DNA from: Truepera sp965215315
GTDB lineage: Bacteria > Deinococcota > Deinococci > Deinococcales > Trueperaceae
Assembly (NCBI GenBank): GCA_965215315.1
Contig: CBDCDB010000008.1
Coordinates: 1,116,001 to 1,180,000, forward strand
Reading direction: 5' to 3'
DNA: 64,000 nucleotides
Position numbers and translations under genes: made by a program. Below the pieces are notes generated by a model, which saw only the letters and a program-made list of their open reading frames with translations, ran no database searches and was not told the DNA's origin. Of this stretch, positions 53,147 through 62,352 are shown piece by piece. Each line of letters opens with the position of its first letter. The stretch's first letter is position 1.

Positions 53147-54145
53147 CTACCGCAGGTTGGGCAACTCGACCTCGGTGCGGACGATCTCCTCTTGGTCGTA
53201 GCTCTCGGCGAGCGCCACGATACCGCCGTACCCTTCGGTTTCAGCGTCGATATAGTGCGAGTTGGCGACGATACTCGAGCGCCCCTCAGCCCGCAAATCG
53301 AAAATACCGCCGACTAACATCGGGTTAATGCCGTAACGGATGTTCTGCCGCCCACGCAGTCCGGCCCGGAGGCCCAGGCTCAGCCACGCCTCACCTTCTG
53401 AATAGGTTTCGTCGGGGGGCCAGAGGCGTGTCCAGGGGGCGTAGTTGGCGCTCGGTTGCACTACAATATCCGTACCCTCACCGTCGAGCGTTTCCAAAAC
53501 CGAGCTGTAAAAGCCGTCTAGACAGAGCGCCACCCCGACGCGCCCGACCGGGGTGTGCAGAACGCGCAGGTCGCCTGCCGGAGCGCGGGTGAGACCCAGC
53601 CGCGACTCGAGTCCCCTAGTCAGATACCGCTTGCCGCTACGCCCCAGCAAGCTGCCGGTCGGGGCAAAGGTGTAAGCGACGTTTTGTACGCGCCCGTCGG
53701 TGATGTGCAGCCCCCGCGCCGCCTCGTTTTCGATGTGCGGCAGAAAGCTCGAGCCTGCTACAATCGTCGCGCCGGTACGTTCGGCAGCCCCCGAGAACGC
53801 CTCGACGTAGGCGCGGTGCGCGAGCAGCGAGGGCGCGACGAAGAGCGTTTGCGGCCCCACGACCCGGTGCTGAATCGCCGTGTGCAAAAGCCCCCGCCAC
53901 TGCCGCCGTAACAGTGTCAGGGCCGCGCCCGTCACACGTGTACGGCGCGACACGTCGGTGTAATGCTCTAGGGTTAAGAGCAGCGGCAGGCCGATGGTTT
54001 CTGGGAATGCCAGCAGTTTGGGCGCGTCGTCGAGGCCCGCTACTGCCTGCTCCGAGAGTTCTAAAATCCAGTCCGCAAACGTCTGCGGGCTCCGGTAGTT
54101 CGACAACCGCATCTCAGCCTGCACCGCGACGAGATGAACTTTCAC
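53147..54145 (-). CDS. Carbon-nitrogen hydrolase (nitrilase superfamily)
   Basis: The 332-residue protein shows the Glu-Lys-Cys triad of the nitrilase superfamily: Glu in LLAFPETIGLPLLL near residue 50, Lys in RSGKRYLTRG and Cys in VGVALCLDGFYSSVL near 208. The fold usually cleaves amide or nitrile bonds. The start MKVHLVAVQAEMRLSNYRSP is typical. It is upstream of trmB and probably co-transcribed. The substrate is unknown. Confidence 0.87.
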   Translation of the reverse strand: MKVHLVAVQAEMRLSNYRSPQTFADWILELSEQAVAGLDDAPKLLAFPETIGLPLLLTLEHYTDVSRRTRVTGAALTLLRRQWRGLLHTAIQHRVVGPQTLFVAPSLLAHRAYVEAFSGAAERTGATIVAGSSFLPHIENEAARGLHITDGRVQNVAYTFAPTGSLLGRSGKRYLTRGLESRLGLTRAPAGDLRVLHTPVGRVGVALCLDGFYSSVLETLDGEGTDIVVQPSANYAPWTRLWPPDETYSEGEAWLSLGLRAGLRGRQNIRYGINPMLVGGIFDLRAEGRSSIVANSHYIDAETEGYGGIVALAESYDQEEIVRTEVELPNLR

Positions 54146-54410
54146 CTACCCAGTCTAACGAGCTGGATTGTAGATAGATACCGTCTGTTTGACCGGTCGC
54201 CATTGTTCTTTAGGTCAGTGTACTTTAGAAGCTAACGTACTAGACCTAGTTGACGGCTATAGATACGACTGCGTACAACCGGCGTCACCCCTAGGTTCGG
54301 GCATTACTTTTACCGTTTCTTACCAAAGGCAGTTCTGCGGGCACTTAACTCAACTTTTTCACACCTCAGCTGCACCCTGATTCTCACTTCCCTTTTGGTA
54401 GACTCGGGCG

Positions 54411-55472
54411 GTGCTGAAACGCTTTTCAACCTACCTGTTACGCGAAACGAGCGGGCTCTATTTAGTAGGCGTTGCCGCCTTTTCTCTCCTCATCTCAGTC
54501 GATACGCTGACCGTCTGGGCAAGTTATCTGATTGAGCAGAACGCCAGCTTCGTTACCGTTCTTAAGCTCATGCTCTACCAGACTCCCTTTTTTCTGCATC
54601 TCTCCTTACCGATTGCCGCCGTGTTCGCGGTGCTCCTGGCGACCGGCAGGCTTGCCAAAGACTCCGAACTCAAAGCCGCCTACGCTTCGGGGATTTCACC
54701 GCTGTCGCTGCTCGGGCCGCTCCTGTTATTCGGCCTGTTGATCAGCGCCGTCGCGGTTCTCAATAACGGCTATTTGGAACCTCGAGGTGAAATTGCCCAA
54801 GGGGTGCTCGAGGCGTCGTTTTACAACGCGCGGCCGTCGGCGGAAACGCAGCGCGACGTGTCGTTTCACCAACCGAACGGGGTCTATCACGCGGCTCGGA
54901 TTCGCGCCGACACTTTCGACCGTACCCGCGCCGAGCTGACGGGCGTCCTGGTCTATAACAACGACGGTGTGGTCTGGAGCGCGCAGTACGGGATTTGGGA
55001 CAGTGTAGCGAAGACCTGGCAACTTGAAGAGGTCGAGATCTTACCGCCGGAGGGTGCTGCGCCCCGGCAACGTGCTTCAGTCACGCTACCCTTTAACCTC
55101 GAGGCCGACGCCGGTGAGTCGCTCCGGGCCGCCGACAACCTCACTTTGAGCGAGCTCTACGCCCGCATCGACCGGGCGCGGGGAGCCGGACAAAACGTCG
55201 CGGGGGATGTGTTCGATTTTCACCGGCGACTGGCGGACGCCTCGAGCGCCCTGATTTTTGTTCTGATCGCCGGAGCCCTGGGTCTGACGCTGCGCGGACG
55301 CGCCGCCGGATTCGGTTGGACGATTGTCCTGCTGGTGTGTTTTTTTGCCCTCTGGACGTTGTCCGAGAGTTTCTTCGAGCAGGGTGTGCTGTCGCCGGTC
55401 GTCGCCGCGTGGTTTACGAGCGCGGTCGTCGGAATGGTCGGCGCGGTGCTCGCGTTCGTGAGGCTGCGGTGA
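54411..55472 (+). CDS. LptF/LptG-family export permease, first copy
   Basis: The 353-residue protein matches YjgP/YjgQ (LptF/LptG): membrane segments at the N-terminus (VGVAASFSLLISVDTLTVWA region) and three more at the C-terminus, with SELKAAYASGISPLSLL, the coupling loop that contacts LptB, near residues 84-101. These permeases extract lipid from the inner membrane for transport to the outer membrane. It overlaps the second copy by four bases (GTGA), which starts the lptF-lptG-lptD-lipoprotein operon. GTG 54411 is the start. Whether it is F or G is not certain. Confidence 0.9.
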   Translation: MLKRFSTYLLRETSGLYLVGVAAFSLLISVDTLTVWASYLIEQNASFVTVLKLMLYQTPFFLHLSLPIAAVFAVLLATGRLAKDSELKAAYASGISPLSLLGPLLLFGLLISAVAVLNNGYLEPRGEIAQGVLEASFYNARPSAETQRDVSFHQPNGVYHAARIRADTFDRTRAELTGVLVYNNDGVVWSAQYGIWDSVAKTWQLEEVEILPPEGAAPRQRASVTLPFNLEADAGESLRAADNLTLSELYARIDRARGAGQNVAGDVFDFHRRLADASSALIFVLIAGALGLTLRGRAAGFGWTIVLLVCFFALWTLSESFFEQGVLSPVVAAWFTSAVVGMVGAVLAFVRLR

Positions 55473-56545
55473 ACCGCCGTTTTTCGCGCTACCTCATCCG
55501 GGAAATCCTGCCCCTCTATGCGGCGGGTCTGACGGCGCTCCTTATCCTCCTGCTCGGCAGCTTCCTGGTTTTGGGGGTACTGGCGCAGGCTATCTCGAGG
55601 GGTGTCGGGCCGAGTTTGGTCGCCAAGTTTTTGCTCTACAGCATCCCGTCGGCGGCGGCGGTGGGTTTGCCGTTAGCACTCCTGTTTGCAGCGCTGCTGG
55701 GTATCACCCGGCTCAGTCAGGACAGCGAAATCAAAGCTGCGCTCCTGTTAGGCGTCTCGCCGCGTCAGTTTCTGTTGCCGATGCTGATGCTGGGGTTGGG
55801 CGTCGCCGCCGTCAGTTTCATCAACAACGAACTCGTCGCACCGTGGAGCTATGACCGGTCGCAAGAGGCGCTGTCAGACATTCTCGTGCAGAGCCCTGAA
55901 GTCATTGTCGAAGAGGGCAGCTTTTTCACCGACGCCCTCGGACGCAGCGTCTACGTGGGTGGGTTGGGAGCCGGCGGCGCTGCCAAAGACATCATCGTCA
56001 TTCAGCCGAGCGGGTCGCAGGGCGTAAGCGAGGTCATCCGCGCTGAGCGCGGCGTTCTAGACCAAAAGGCGGGTGTATGGCGGCTAAACAACATCCGGCT
56101 CCTGCGCTACCGCGACGGCCGGGTCGTGTTAGACGCCCCCGCCGAAAGCGCGACAGTGCCGTTTCGCGGTCTATCCGCGAGTTCCGGCGCGCCGCCCGAA
56201 CTTACGCGGCTGCGCCTGAGTGACCTTATAAACCGGGTACGCGGCACGAATCCCGCCGACGCCCCCGCCGAATGGACGGCGCTGCACCGGAAGTTTGCCG
56301 AACCTGCGGCGGCGGTCGCTTTTGCGCTTTTTGCGCTGGCTATCGGGCTTTACAGTTTCCGGCGTAATTTTGGGCTGGGACTCGTGTCGGTACTGTTTCT
56401 GACGTTTATCTACTACGCGACCTCGAGCGTTTCAAACCTGCTGGGCGCACAGGGGGCGATTCCGGCGGTCGTAGGTGGCTGGGCACCCGTGGCGCTCTAT
56501 CTGGTGGCAGGACTCGTTTTGTTCGGCCTGTCGTGGCGGCGCTGA
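55469..56545 (+). CDS. LptF/LptG-family export permease, second copy
   Basis: The 358-residue protein is the partner of the preceding gene, starting RRFSRYLIREILPLYAAGLT with the coupling loop SEIKAALLLGVSPRQFL near residue 90-106 and a C-terminal membrane bundle (FALFALAIGLYSFRRNF). GTG 55469 overlaps the upstream stop; a longer in-frame upstream region overlaps the first permease and is not coding. Its stop overlaps the ATG of the LptD-like gene (TGATG). The periplasmic domain lies between residues ~130 and 270. Confidence 0.9.
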   Translation: MNRRFSRYLIREILPLYAAGLTALLILLLGSFLVLGVLAQAISRGVGPSLVAKFLLYSIPSAAAVGLPLALLFAALLGITRLSQDSEIKAALLLGVSPRQFLLPMLMLGLGVAAVSFINNELVAPWSYDRSQEALSDILVQSPEVIVEEGSFFTDALGRSVYVGGLGAGGAAKDIIVIQPSGSQGVSEVIRAERGVLDQKAGVWRLNNIRLLRYRDGRVVLDAPAESATVPFRGLSASSGAPPELTRLRLSDLINRVRGTNPADAPAEWTALHRKFAEPAAAVAFALFALAIGLYSFRRNFGLGLVSVLFLTFIYYATSSVSNLLGAQGAIPAVVGGWAPVALYLVAGLVLFGLSWRR

Positions 56546-59500
56546 TGGGTCGACGTACGGTTCTACTCGTTTTGCTACTAGGGGTTTGGGGCATTTCACA
56601 GGCAGTTGAGGTGAAAATTATTGACGCGGACAAACTCGAGCTGCGCCCCATCACTGTCCCCGGTGGCAAAGAAACCGAGCTGATCGTGATTACCGGCTCG
56701 CCGGTCAGACTCGAGGTTGACGGCGACCGTATTATCGCCGAATACGTCGAGTTCGACCGCGACAGCCGGGTGTTGCGGATTGTTGGGTCGGGCAACGTAA
56801 GTTACGACAACGTGACGACCAAAGGCCAAGACTATCTCCTCGACCTAGGTAACGGCGACCTGACCTTTCAAGACGTGTTTATCTTTACCCAACCGCTCGA
56901 CATCGAGGGCGTCTCAGCGACCCGTCAACCCGGTGAGATCGACATCAGCTCCGCACAGTTCAGCCCTTGCAGCCGCTGTGAGAGCGAAGTACAAGACTAC
57001 CGTTTCAGCGCCGAACGGCTGAACTTTTACCCCGGCGACCGTTTGGTGGCCTTTAACGTCACGGTCTACTTGCGTAACCTGCCGAGCTTTTTTCTCCCCC
57101 TCATGGTCGTGCCGCTCGGCCCGGAGGACCGCCGCCCACGGTTTAGCCTCGAGCGGGGCACCAGCACCGAACGCGCCGAAGTTGCGCTCGACTGGCCTTA
57201 TTTTTTCGGGGCCAATCAGTTCGGCACCAGCTCGCTGCGCTACTACGCCGACGTCACGCCGGGACTTTCCAATAGCCCGCTGGAGACCATTTTCGGCGGC
57301 ACCATCACCCAGAGCTATTTCGGCGGCGGCTTCGACCACCGCTTCTTTACGGGGCGCGGGCGCGGCACCGTACAGTTTTTTTACACGCCGTCCTTTCTGC
57401 TGACGCCGCGGTCGGGAGACCCGGAAGAAGACGCCGACCTAAGCACCGAGACGACGCCTGAAGAGTTTAAGTACACGCTCGGGTACAAGACCGAAGAGGC
57501 GTTGGGCGGGTTTCAGACCGACCTACTCCTAGAGAGCGACGACGCGGCCAACCCGCGTATCATCAACCTTACGACGCGCCTCGGTACCGCTTACGGCGGC
57601 TTCGACTTTGCCTACGTGACGCAGACGTATTTCGACCTCGACCCGACCGACACCTCGTATTCACCAAGTTACGACGAGAACGAAGGTGCGCTCCGCACCT
57701 ACGGACAGCTGGCGGTGAGTAAAAGCGAAGACCTGACCTTTAGCGTCGGGCCGTTTTCGCTGACGAACTTCTTGGTGTCGGCGGGTGTGTACGAAGACTA
57801 CGCCAACCCTGCTAACGGGAGCGCGCAGCAGTTCGGCCTGACGCTGGGTAACGGCAGTCTGCTCGTCCGGGGGGGCAGGCTGTTGGAGCGTCATACGATT
57901 ACGCTGGACACCCTGTCGCCGTTTTCAGGCTCGAGCATCACCGGCAGCACGACCTACACCGGACAGATTTACTCGACGACAAACTCGAACGGCGAGTTCG
58001 AGCGGCTGGTGGACTGGACGACGACCCTGAGCGCCGACCAGACCTTTAACGGCGGCTCTTTCGGGGTGGACTTTAGCCGCGTCATCCTGGACGGTGAAAC
58101 GCCCTTTTCGTTCGACGCCCGCACCACCCCGAACAGCCGCACCGAACTCAGCGGTGAGTTTGCGCTGACGCCCGCACCCTGGTTCGACCTCAGCGTCAGT
58201 AACGGCTATGTGTTTCAAGACGACCGCAGTTTTAGTAATTCCGAAGAAGAAGGGTGGGAGCCGCTCGAGACCCGCCTGGAGCTATTTAACGACCTCGATT
58301 GGGTGGGGATTACCGTTGAAGAGGCCTATGACATTGGAGAAAATGACCTCGGACTCCTCGGCGCGACGCTCGCCCTGAACTCACCGAGTACGGTGTGGAC
58401 GAGCAGTCTAGCGGTGAGCGGCATCTACGACCTCAACCAGACGGTTGACCCGCTGAGCGGTAGCGGCCCGGTTGTCAACGAATCGGAAGTGGACGTCGAA
58501 ACGCGTTTCGGCTATACCGCCTACGCTACGCTGGGCCTCGAGGCCGGTTACGACTACAACGGGCGCAGAGAACCTGCTTTCGGCGACGACGTCTTCGACC
58601 CCGACAACGAGGGAGCTTTTAACGGCGGTTATTCGGAGGGCGGTACGCTCGAGCCCGGTACCGAAAGCCAGGGGGTCGCGCTTTACAAACCCTTCGTGTT
58701 CAGCTTGACAGCGGGCACCGAAAGCCAAGAAGACTATGTTCCCAGCCTGACGCTGAGTTTCGACCGCGACGTCAACATCGGGCGGATGAACTCGGCAGGG
58801 TATGAACTCAACGCGCGGGTGGGGCCGCTCGAGCTGAGCGCCAGACAAGCCTTCGACTTCGATTCTCAGGACGCCAGCAATACACTTTTCTCGGTAACTT
58901 ATCCTGACGTCATCGAACTGAGCGCGTCGGGCTTTACCCCGCTTGCACCTGAAACCATCGGCCTAGACCGCGATCCAGAAGATTCGGTCACGTATCAGCT
59001 CAATCTCCTCGACCAGACGCAGGAGGGCGACCCCAAACTCTATGAAGTCACCTATGAGACGACCTACGGGCCGCTGTTTAGCGGTACCGGCGAGACCGAC
59101 CTCGGCTTTAGCGACACCAACCTGACCGGGCGTATCAACCTCGAGACGGCCTTCGTCGGCACCGCACTCGGGCCACTCGGCTTCGGCCTCGACTTCGACG
59201 CGACGCTCCAGCTGCCCGACGACGCGCAGCCCCTGACCTACCTGAGCAGCGGTTCAGCGCAGCTCACCGCCGACTTCTTTTCGACCGTCGGACTTCAGGG
59301 GACGCTCAGCTATTCGGCCATCTCTGACGGTGATCCTGAGTTTCCCGAACTTATCGAACAGCAGCTGACCTTTACCGACTTCGGCCCGACCGTCCGGTTG
59401 TTCGGCGACCTCTACCTGTCGGCGCTCCTCGGCAGTGAAAACACCGACGTTTGGGATTTTGTCGATCCGGTGGACGACACGGTTCCGTACAACCTCCAGC

Positions 59501-59664
59501 CCACTATCTACCTTACGCTAGACCGCTGCTGCTGGGCCTTTTACGGCGCGTACAATACCAAAAACGGCAAGATCAGCCTGTCGCTCGGCTACCCCGGCAG
59601 CGACCAGGGGTTGACCGGCACGTTTGATACGGGGCTCGCTCTGCCCGGTCGGGAGAACAGATGA
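56545..59664 (+). CDS. LptD/OstA-family outer-membrane protein
   Basis: The 1039-residue protein has a signal peptide (GRRTVLLVLLLGVWGISQA), an OstA-like beta-jellyroll region (~20-140; IIAEYVEFDRDSRVLRIVGS), a CxxC pair (PCSRCESEVQDY) and then a large barrel domain of repeated strands with alternating aromatic residues. The segment RNLPSFFLPLMVVPLG followed by RAEVALDWPYFFG resembles the LptD barrel entry. Such proteins insert lipid into the outer membrane. Deinococcota have LptD homologues although most lack classical LPS. It is coupled to lptG upstream and the lipoprotein gene downstream. Confidence 0.87.
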   Translation: MGRRTVLLVLLLGVWGISQAVEVKIIDADKLELRPITVPGGKETELIVITGSPVRLEVDGDRIIAEYVEFDRDSRVLRIVGSGNVSYDNVTTKGQDYLLDLGNGDLTFQDVFIFTQPLDIEGVSATRQPGEIDISSAQFSPCSRCESEVQDYRFSAERLNFYPGDRLVAFNVTVYLRNLPSFFLPLMVVPLGPEDRRPRFSLERGTSTERAEVALDWPYFFGANQFGTSSLRYYADVTPGLSNSPLETIFGGTITQSYFGGGFDHRFFTGRGRGTVQFFYTPSFLLTPRSGDPEEDADLSTETTPEEFKYTLGYKTEEALGGFQTDLLLESDDAANPRIINLTTRLGTAYGGFDFAYVTQTYFDLDPTDTSYSPSYDENEGALRTYGQLAVSKSEDLTFSVGPFSLTNFLVSAGVYEDYANPANGSAQQFGLTLGNGSLLVRGGRLLERHTITLDTLSPFSGSSITGSTTYTGQIYSTTNSNGEFERLVDWTTTLSADQTFNGGSFGVDFSRVILDGETPFSFDARTTPNSRTELSGEFALTPAPWFDLSVSNGYVFQDDRSFSNSEEEGWEPLETRLELFNDLDWVGITVEEAYDIGENDLGLLGATLALNSPSTVWTSSLAVSGIYDLNQTVDPLSGSGPVVNESEVDVETRFGYTAYATLGLEAGYDYNGRREPAFGDDVFDPDNEGAFNGGYSEGGTLEPGTESQGVALYKPFVFSLTAGTESQEDYVPSLTLSFDRDVNIGRMNSAGYELNARVGPLELSARQAFDFDSQDASNTLFSVTYPDVIELSASGFTPLAPETIGLDRDPEDSVTYQLNLLDQTQEGDPKLYEVTYETTYGPLFSGTGETDLGFSDTNLTGRINLETAFVGTALGPLGFGLDFDATLQLPDDAQPLTYLSSGSAQLTADFFSTVGLQGTLSYSAISDGDPEFPELIEQQLTFTDFGPTVRLFGDLYLSALLGSENTDVWDFVDPVDDTVPYNLQPTIYLTLDRCCWAFYGAYNTKNGKISLSLGYPGSDQGLTGTFDTGLALPGRENR

Positions 59665-60950
59665 AACGATCCGCTTTAGTTTTGACCCTTTTGGGCCTTG
59701 CCGCGTGCACCGGCACCCAAGAACCCAAAAACCCTACCCTGCTCGTCACCGGGTACCAGACCGCAACTCAGGGCGGACGGGTTGCGCTCATCCAAGACAG
59801 TCTCGACGCCGCTGACGACCGGTTGACCTTTTTGCAAGACAGTGTTCGCCCTTTGCTCGAGCCTCCTGTGAGTTACGACGTCGTAGGCCGCGAACGTGCG
59901 AGGAGCGCCGTCGTCGTACTGTCACGGAGTACGAAGTTCGGCCCGCGCGGTGGGCGGGGTTATATCGAAGCGTTTTCACTGACCAGTATCGATCCGGACA
60001 ATCCGGTCAACTTCGCCAAACAGCCGCAGACCGAAACCAGCCTCATTGAGTTCGAGCCTGTGCCGCTCGAGCTCCGCAACCCGAACAACAACGTCCCGCC
60101 CAAAGAAATCCCTTTTTGCCCCACCAAGCTTCAGGTAACGCAGAGCGGCGACTACGCTGCCGTGTTGAACGTTCCCAGTATTTGCGGGCTGAACCTACAA
60201 CCTTTTATCGACATTCTGGATTTACGGGGCGCACGGCTTTTAGAGCGTTTTGAAGGGACGTCCTCGAGCGGCCTCTACCTGAGCCAGGGGGCGACGCAAG
60301 ACCTCCTCTACTACGCCACACCGGAGGCCGGGAGCTTACGGTTACAGCGGGCAGTTCTCCCACGCCCCGGTCAGGCCTTCGGACTAAACGATACGGTTGA
60401 GACCGAAGAGGTTGTCGCGGTCTCCCGTCCTGCCGGTGAAACCGACGCAGTTGACCTGCAACGTGCCGGAACCGGTACCGACGAGCAGCTCGTCTTTCTG
60501 TTCCGGAACAGCCTCATCAACGTCACCGAGTTCGGCATCGGCGGGGAGGCGGCGGTCGGCGACCCTACCGAGACGCCCCCCGAAAACGCCCGCGTCATCC
60601 GCGACGACACCCGCGAGGTTGAAAACACGCTTTTAATTAGTCAGCCCCAAACGGGTGTGTTCAGCCTGGTGCCGCCCGCGTCAGGAGACGATGAAGTCGA
60701 GCTCGAGAGCTCCCGGGTCAACGCCGTCGACGCTGTAGTCGAACGAACGCAAAACATCGTCTATTTCGTTACCGGAAGCGGGAACGGGCAGGCAGGGAGA
60801 AACGTCGCGCTTTTCGACCTCAACGCCTACAACACCGGCGGATCGTTTCCCAACCCAAGACCCTTCGCCGTCCCTGAACTGACCGCCCCGAGCTTTGTGA
60901 CCTGGACGCAGGCCGTACCGCAGGGGGGGATACCCGCGCCGGTACCCTAA
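59661..60950 (+). CDS. Uncharacterised lipoprotein of the lpt operon
   Basis: The 429-residue protein begins with a lipoprotein signal (SALVLTLLGLAACTGTQEPK; Cys in LAAC). The rest reads like a beta-propeller or surface-exposed beta domain (VISKFGPRG region, ILDLRGARLLERFEGTS, LYLSQGATQDLLYYATP), without a recognised family. Its ATG overlaps the lptD stop by four bases, implying a linked role, for example as an LptE-like partner, though it is much larger than LptE. That role is inference. Confidence 0.75.
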   Translation: MKRSALVLTLLGLAACTGTQEPKNPTLLVTGYQTATQGGRVALIQDSLDAADDRLTFLQDSVRPLLEPPVSYDVVGRERARSAVVVLSRSTKFGPRGGRGYIEAFSLTSIDPDNPVNFAKQPQTETSLIEFEPVPLELRNPNNNVPPKEIPFCPTKLQVTQSGDYAAVLNVPSICGLNLQPFIDILDLRGARLLERFEGTSSSGLYLSQGATQDLLYYATPEAGSLRLQRAVLPRPGQAFGLNDTVETEEVVAVSRPAGETDAVDLQRAGTGTDEQLVFLFRNSLINVTEFGIGGEAAVGDPTETPPENARVIRDDTREVENTLLISQPQTGVFSLVPPASGDDEVELESSRVNAVDAVVERTQNIVYFVTGSGNGQAGRNVALFDLNAYNTGGSFPNPRPFAVPELTAPSFVTWTQAVPQGGIPAPVP

Positions 60951-62350
60951 CGCGTCTCCTCGTCAGAACTGGGCTGACCGCCAAGCTTGGCAGCGGCTTC
61001 GGGGGACGCGCCGGGCACCGGGTTTTGCCCTTCACCCCAGTAGAGCGTGGTGTGCGGAAAAGGAATGTCGATGCCCTCACGGTCGAGCCGAAGTTTGATA
61101 AGGCGGCGGAACTCGCGCCCGACCCCCCACTGCTCTTTGGGCAGCGTTTTGAACATCACGCGGATAAGAATACCCGACGCGCCAAACGCTTCGACGCCGG
61201 TCACTTCCGGCGGCGCGGTAATCCGCCAGCTCCAGCCGAGCGCCGCGGCGAGCCCCTTCGCCTCGTCAGCGATGACCTCGAGCGCGTGGTCTAAGTCGGT
61301 GCGGTAGGCAATTTCCAGATCAACGATGCTCCGTGACCACTCTTTTGAAGACACCGTAACCTTGTCGATCTGCCCGTTTGGAATCACGTGTACCGACCCG
61401 TCGAGCGCCCGGAGCGTGGTGAGGCGCAAACTCAGGCTTTCGACCGCGCCGGACAGTCCGGCAATCGTCACCACGTCACCGACGCCGAACTGATCCTCCG
61501 CCAAGATAAAAAAGCCGGAGAGAAAGTCTTTTACCAGAGACTGCGCCCCAAACGATACCGCCAACCCCAAAATCCCGACTCCGGCTAGCAGCGTTGAGAT
61601 CGGAAAGCCGATCTGCGCCAGCACAAACAGGATAAAAAAGGTGATGAGAACGAGCCGCGCCGCCGACTCGACCACGTTACGAATCGTGGCGGCGCGGGCC
61701 ACCTGACGTTCAAACCGTTGGCCGGAAACCGGCGTCAGGGCCCTGGCCGTCTTCCGCACCACGCGGAGTAGCGAGTAGATGATCAGCCCGACGACGACAA
61801 CTGCAATAATGCGGCTTAGCCCGCCGCCCCCGAGCCAGCCCTGTACGGTCAGGGCCAGCGGTTGCAACACCGGGACGCGGTAACGCAGCGAAAAAAGCCC
61901 GGACGCCAGCGCCAACCCGAAAAAGACTGAAAACGAGATGAAGTAGCGCCGGAGTAGGGTGGTGCGCTCGAGTTCCCCCATTTTCTGCTCGTCTTCCCAC
62001 AGCTCACGCCGCGTGATAGCGGCTTTCGTGTCTTGCGCCCAGCGTTCGACCAGAAACCACAGCACGCCGAAGAGCAAAAACCCCAAAGACGCGTCGAGGA
62101 ATACCTCACCAAAAAACTTGAAAGGGGTATATTGCGCCGCCGTACCGATTTCGGAAATCCAGGTCGTATCTTCAAACTCTGCGATCCACTGTCCGTCTAG
62201 GAGAGGGATCTCCGTTTCCGGCGTGTCTGTCGTTGGAGCGCCGCCGCTCGCGGTATTAGGATTTCCAGGTTGAGCGTTTTGCGCCCCGGTTAAGGGATTC
62301 GTTCGTGGGGCGTTCGTCCCCGGCCTCAGCGTGCCCAGCAGGTTTGGCAC
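60947..62350 (-). CDS. MscS-family mechanosensitive channel
   Basis: The 467-residue protein has a Pro/Asn-rich N-terminal part, several membrane helices and the MscS core: LGLAVSFGAQSLVKDFLSGF (pore helix) then FILAEDQFGVGDVVTIAGLS and the beta domain VHVIPNGQIDKVTVSSKEWS. It releases solutes upon hypo-osmotic stress. GTG 62350, two bases after the plsX stop, is the most likely start; a longer in-frame extension overlaps plsX on the same strand and is not coding. It converges on the lipoprotein gene. Confidence 0.9.
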   Translation of the reverse strand: MPNLLGTLRPGTNAPRTNPLTGAQNAQPGNPNTASGGAPTTDTPETEIPLLDGQWIAEFEDTTWISEIGTAAQYTPFKFFGEVFLDASLGFLLFGVLWFLVERWAQDTKAAITRRELWEDEQKMGELERTTLLRRYFISFSVFFGLALASGLFSLRYRVPVLQPLALTVQGWLGGGGLSRIIAVVVVGLIIYSLLRVVRKTARALTPVSGQRFERQVARAATIRNVVESAARLVLITFFILFVLAQIGFPISTLLAGVGILGLAVSFGAQSLVKDFLSGFFILAEDQFGVGDVVTIAGLSGAVESLSLRLTTLRALDGSVHVIPNGQIDKVTVSSKEWSRSIVDLEIAYRTDLDHALEVIADEAKGLAAALGWSWRITAPPEVTGVEAFGASGILIRVMFKTLPKEQWGVGREFRRLIKLRLDREGIDIPFPHTTLYWGEGQNPVPGASPEAAAKLGGQPSSDEETR

Positions 62351-62352
62351 GT

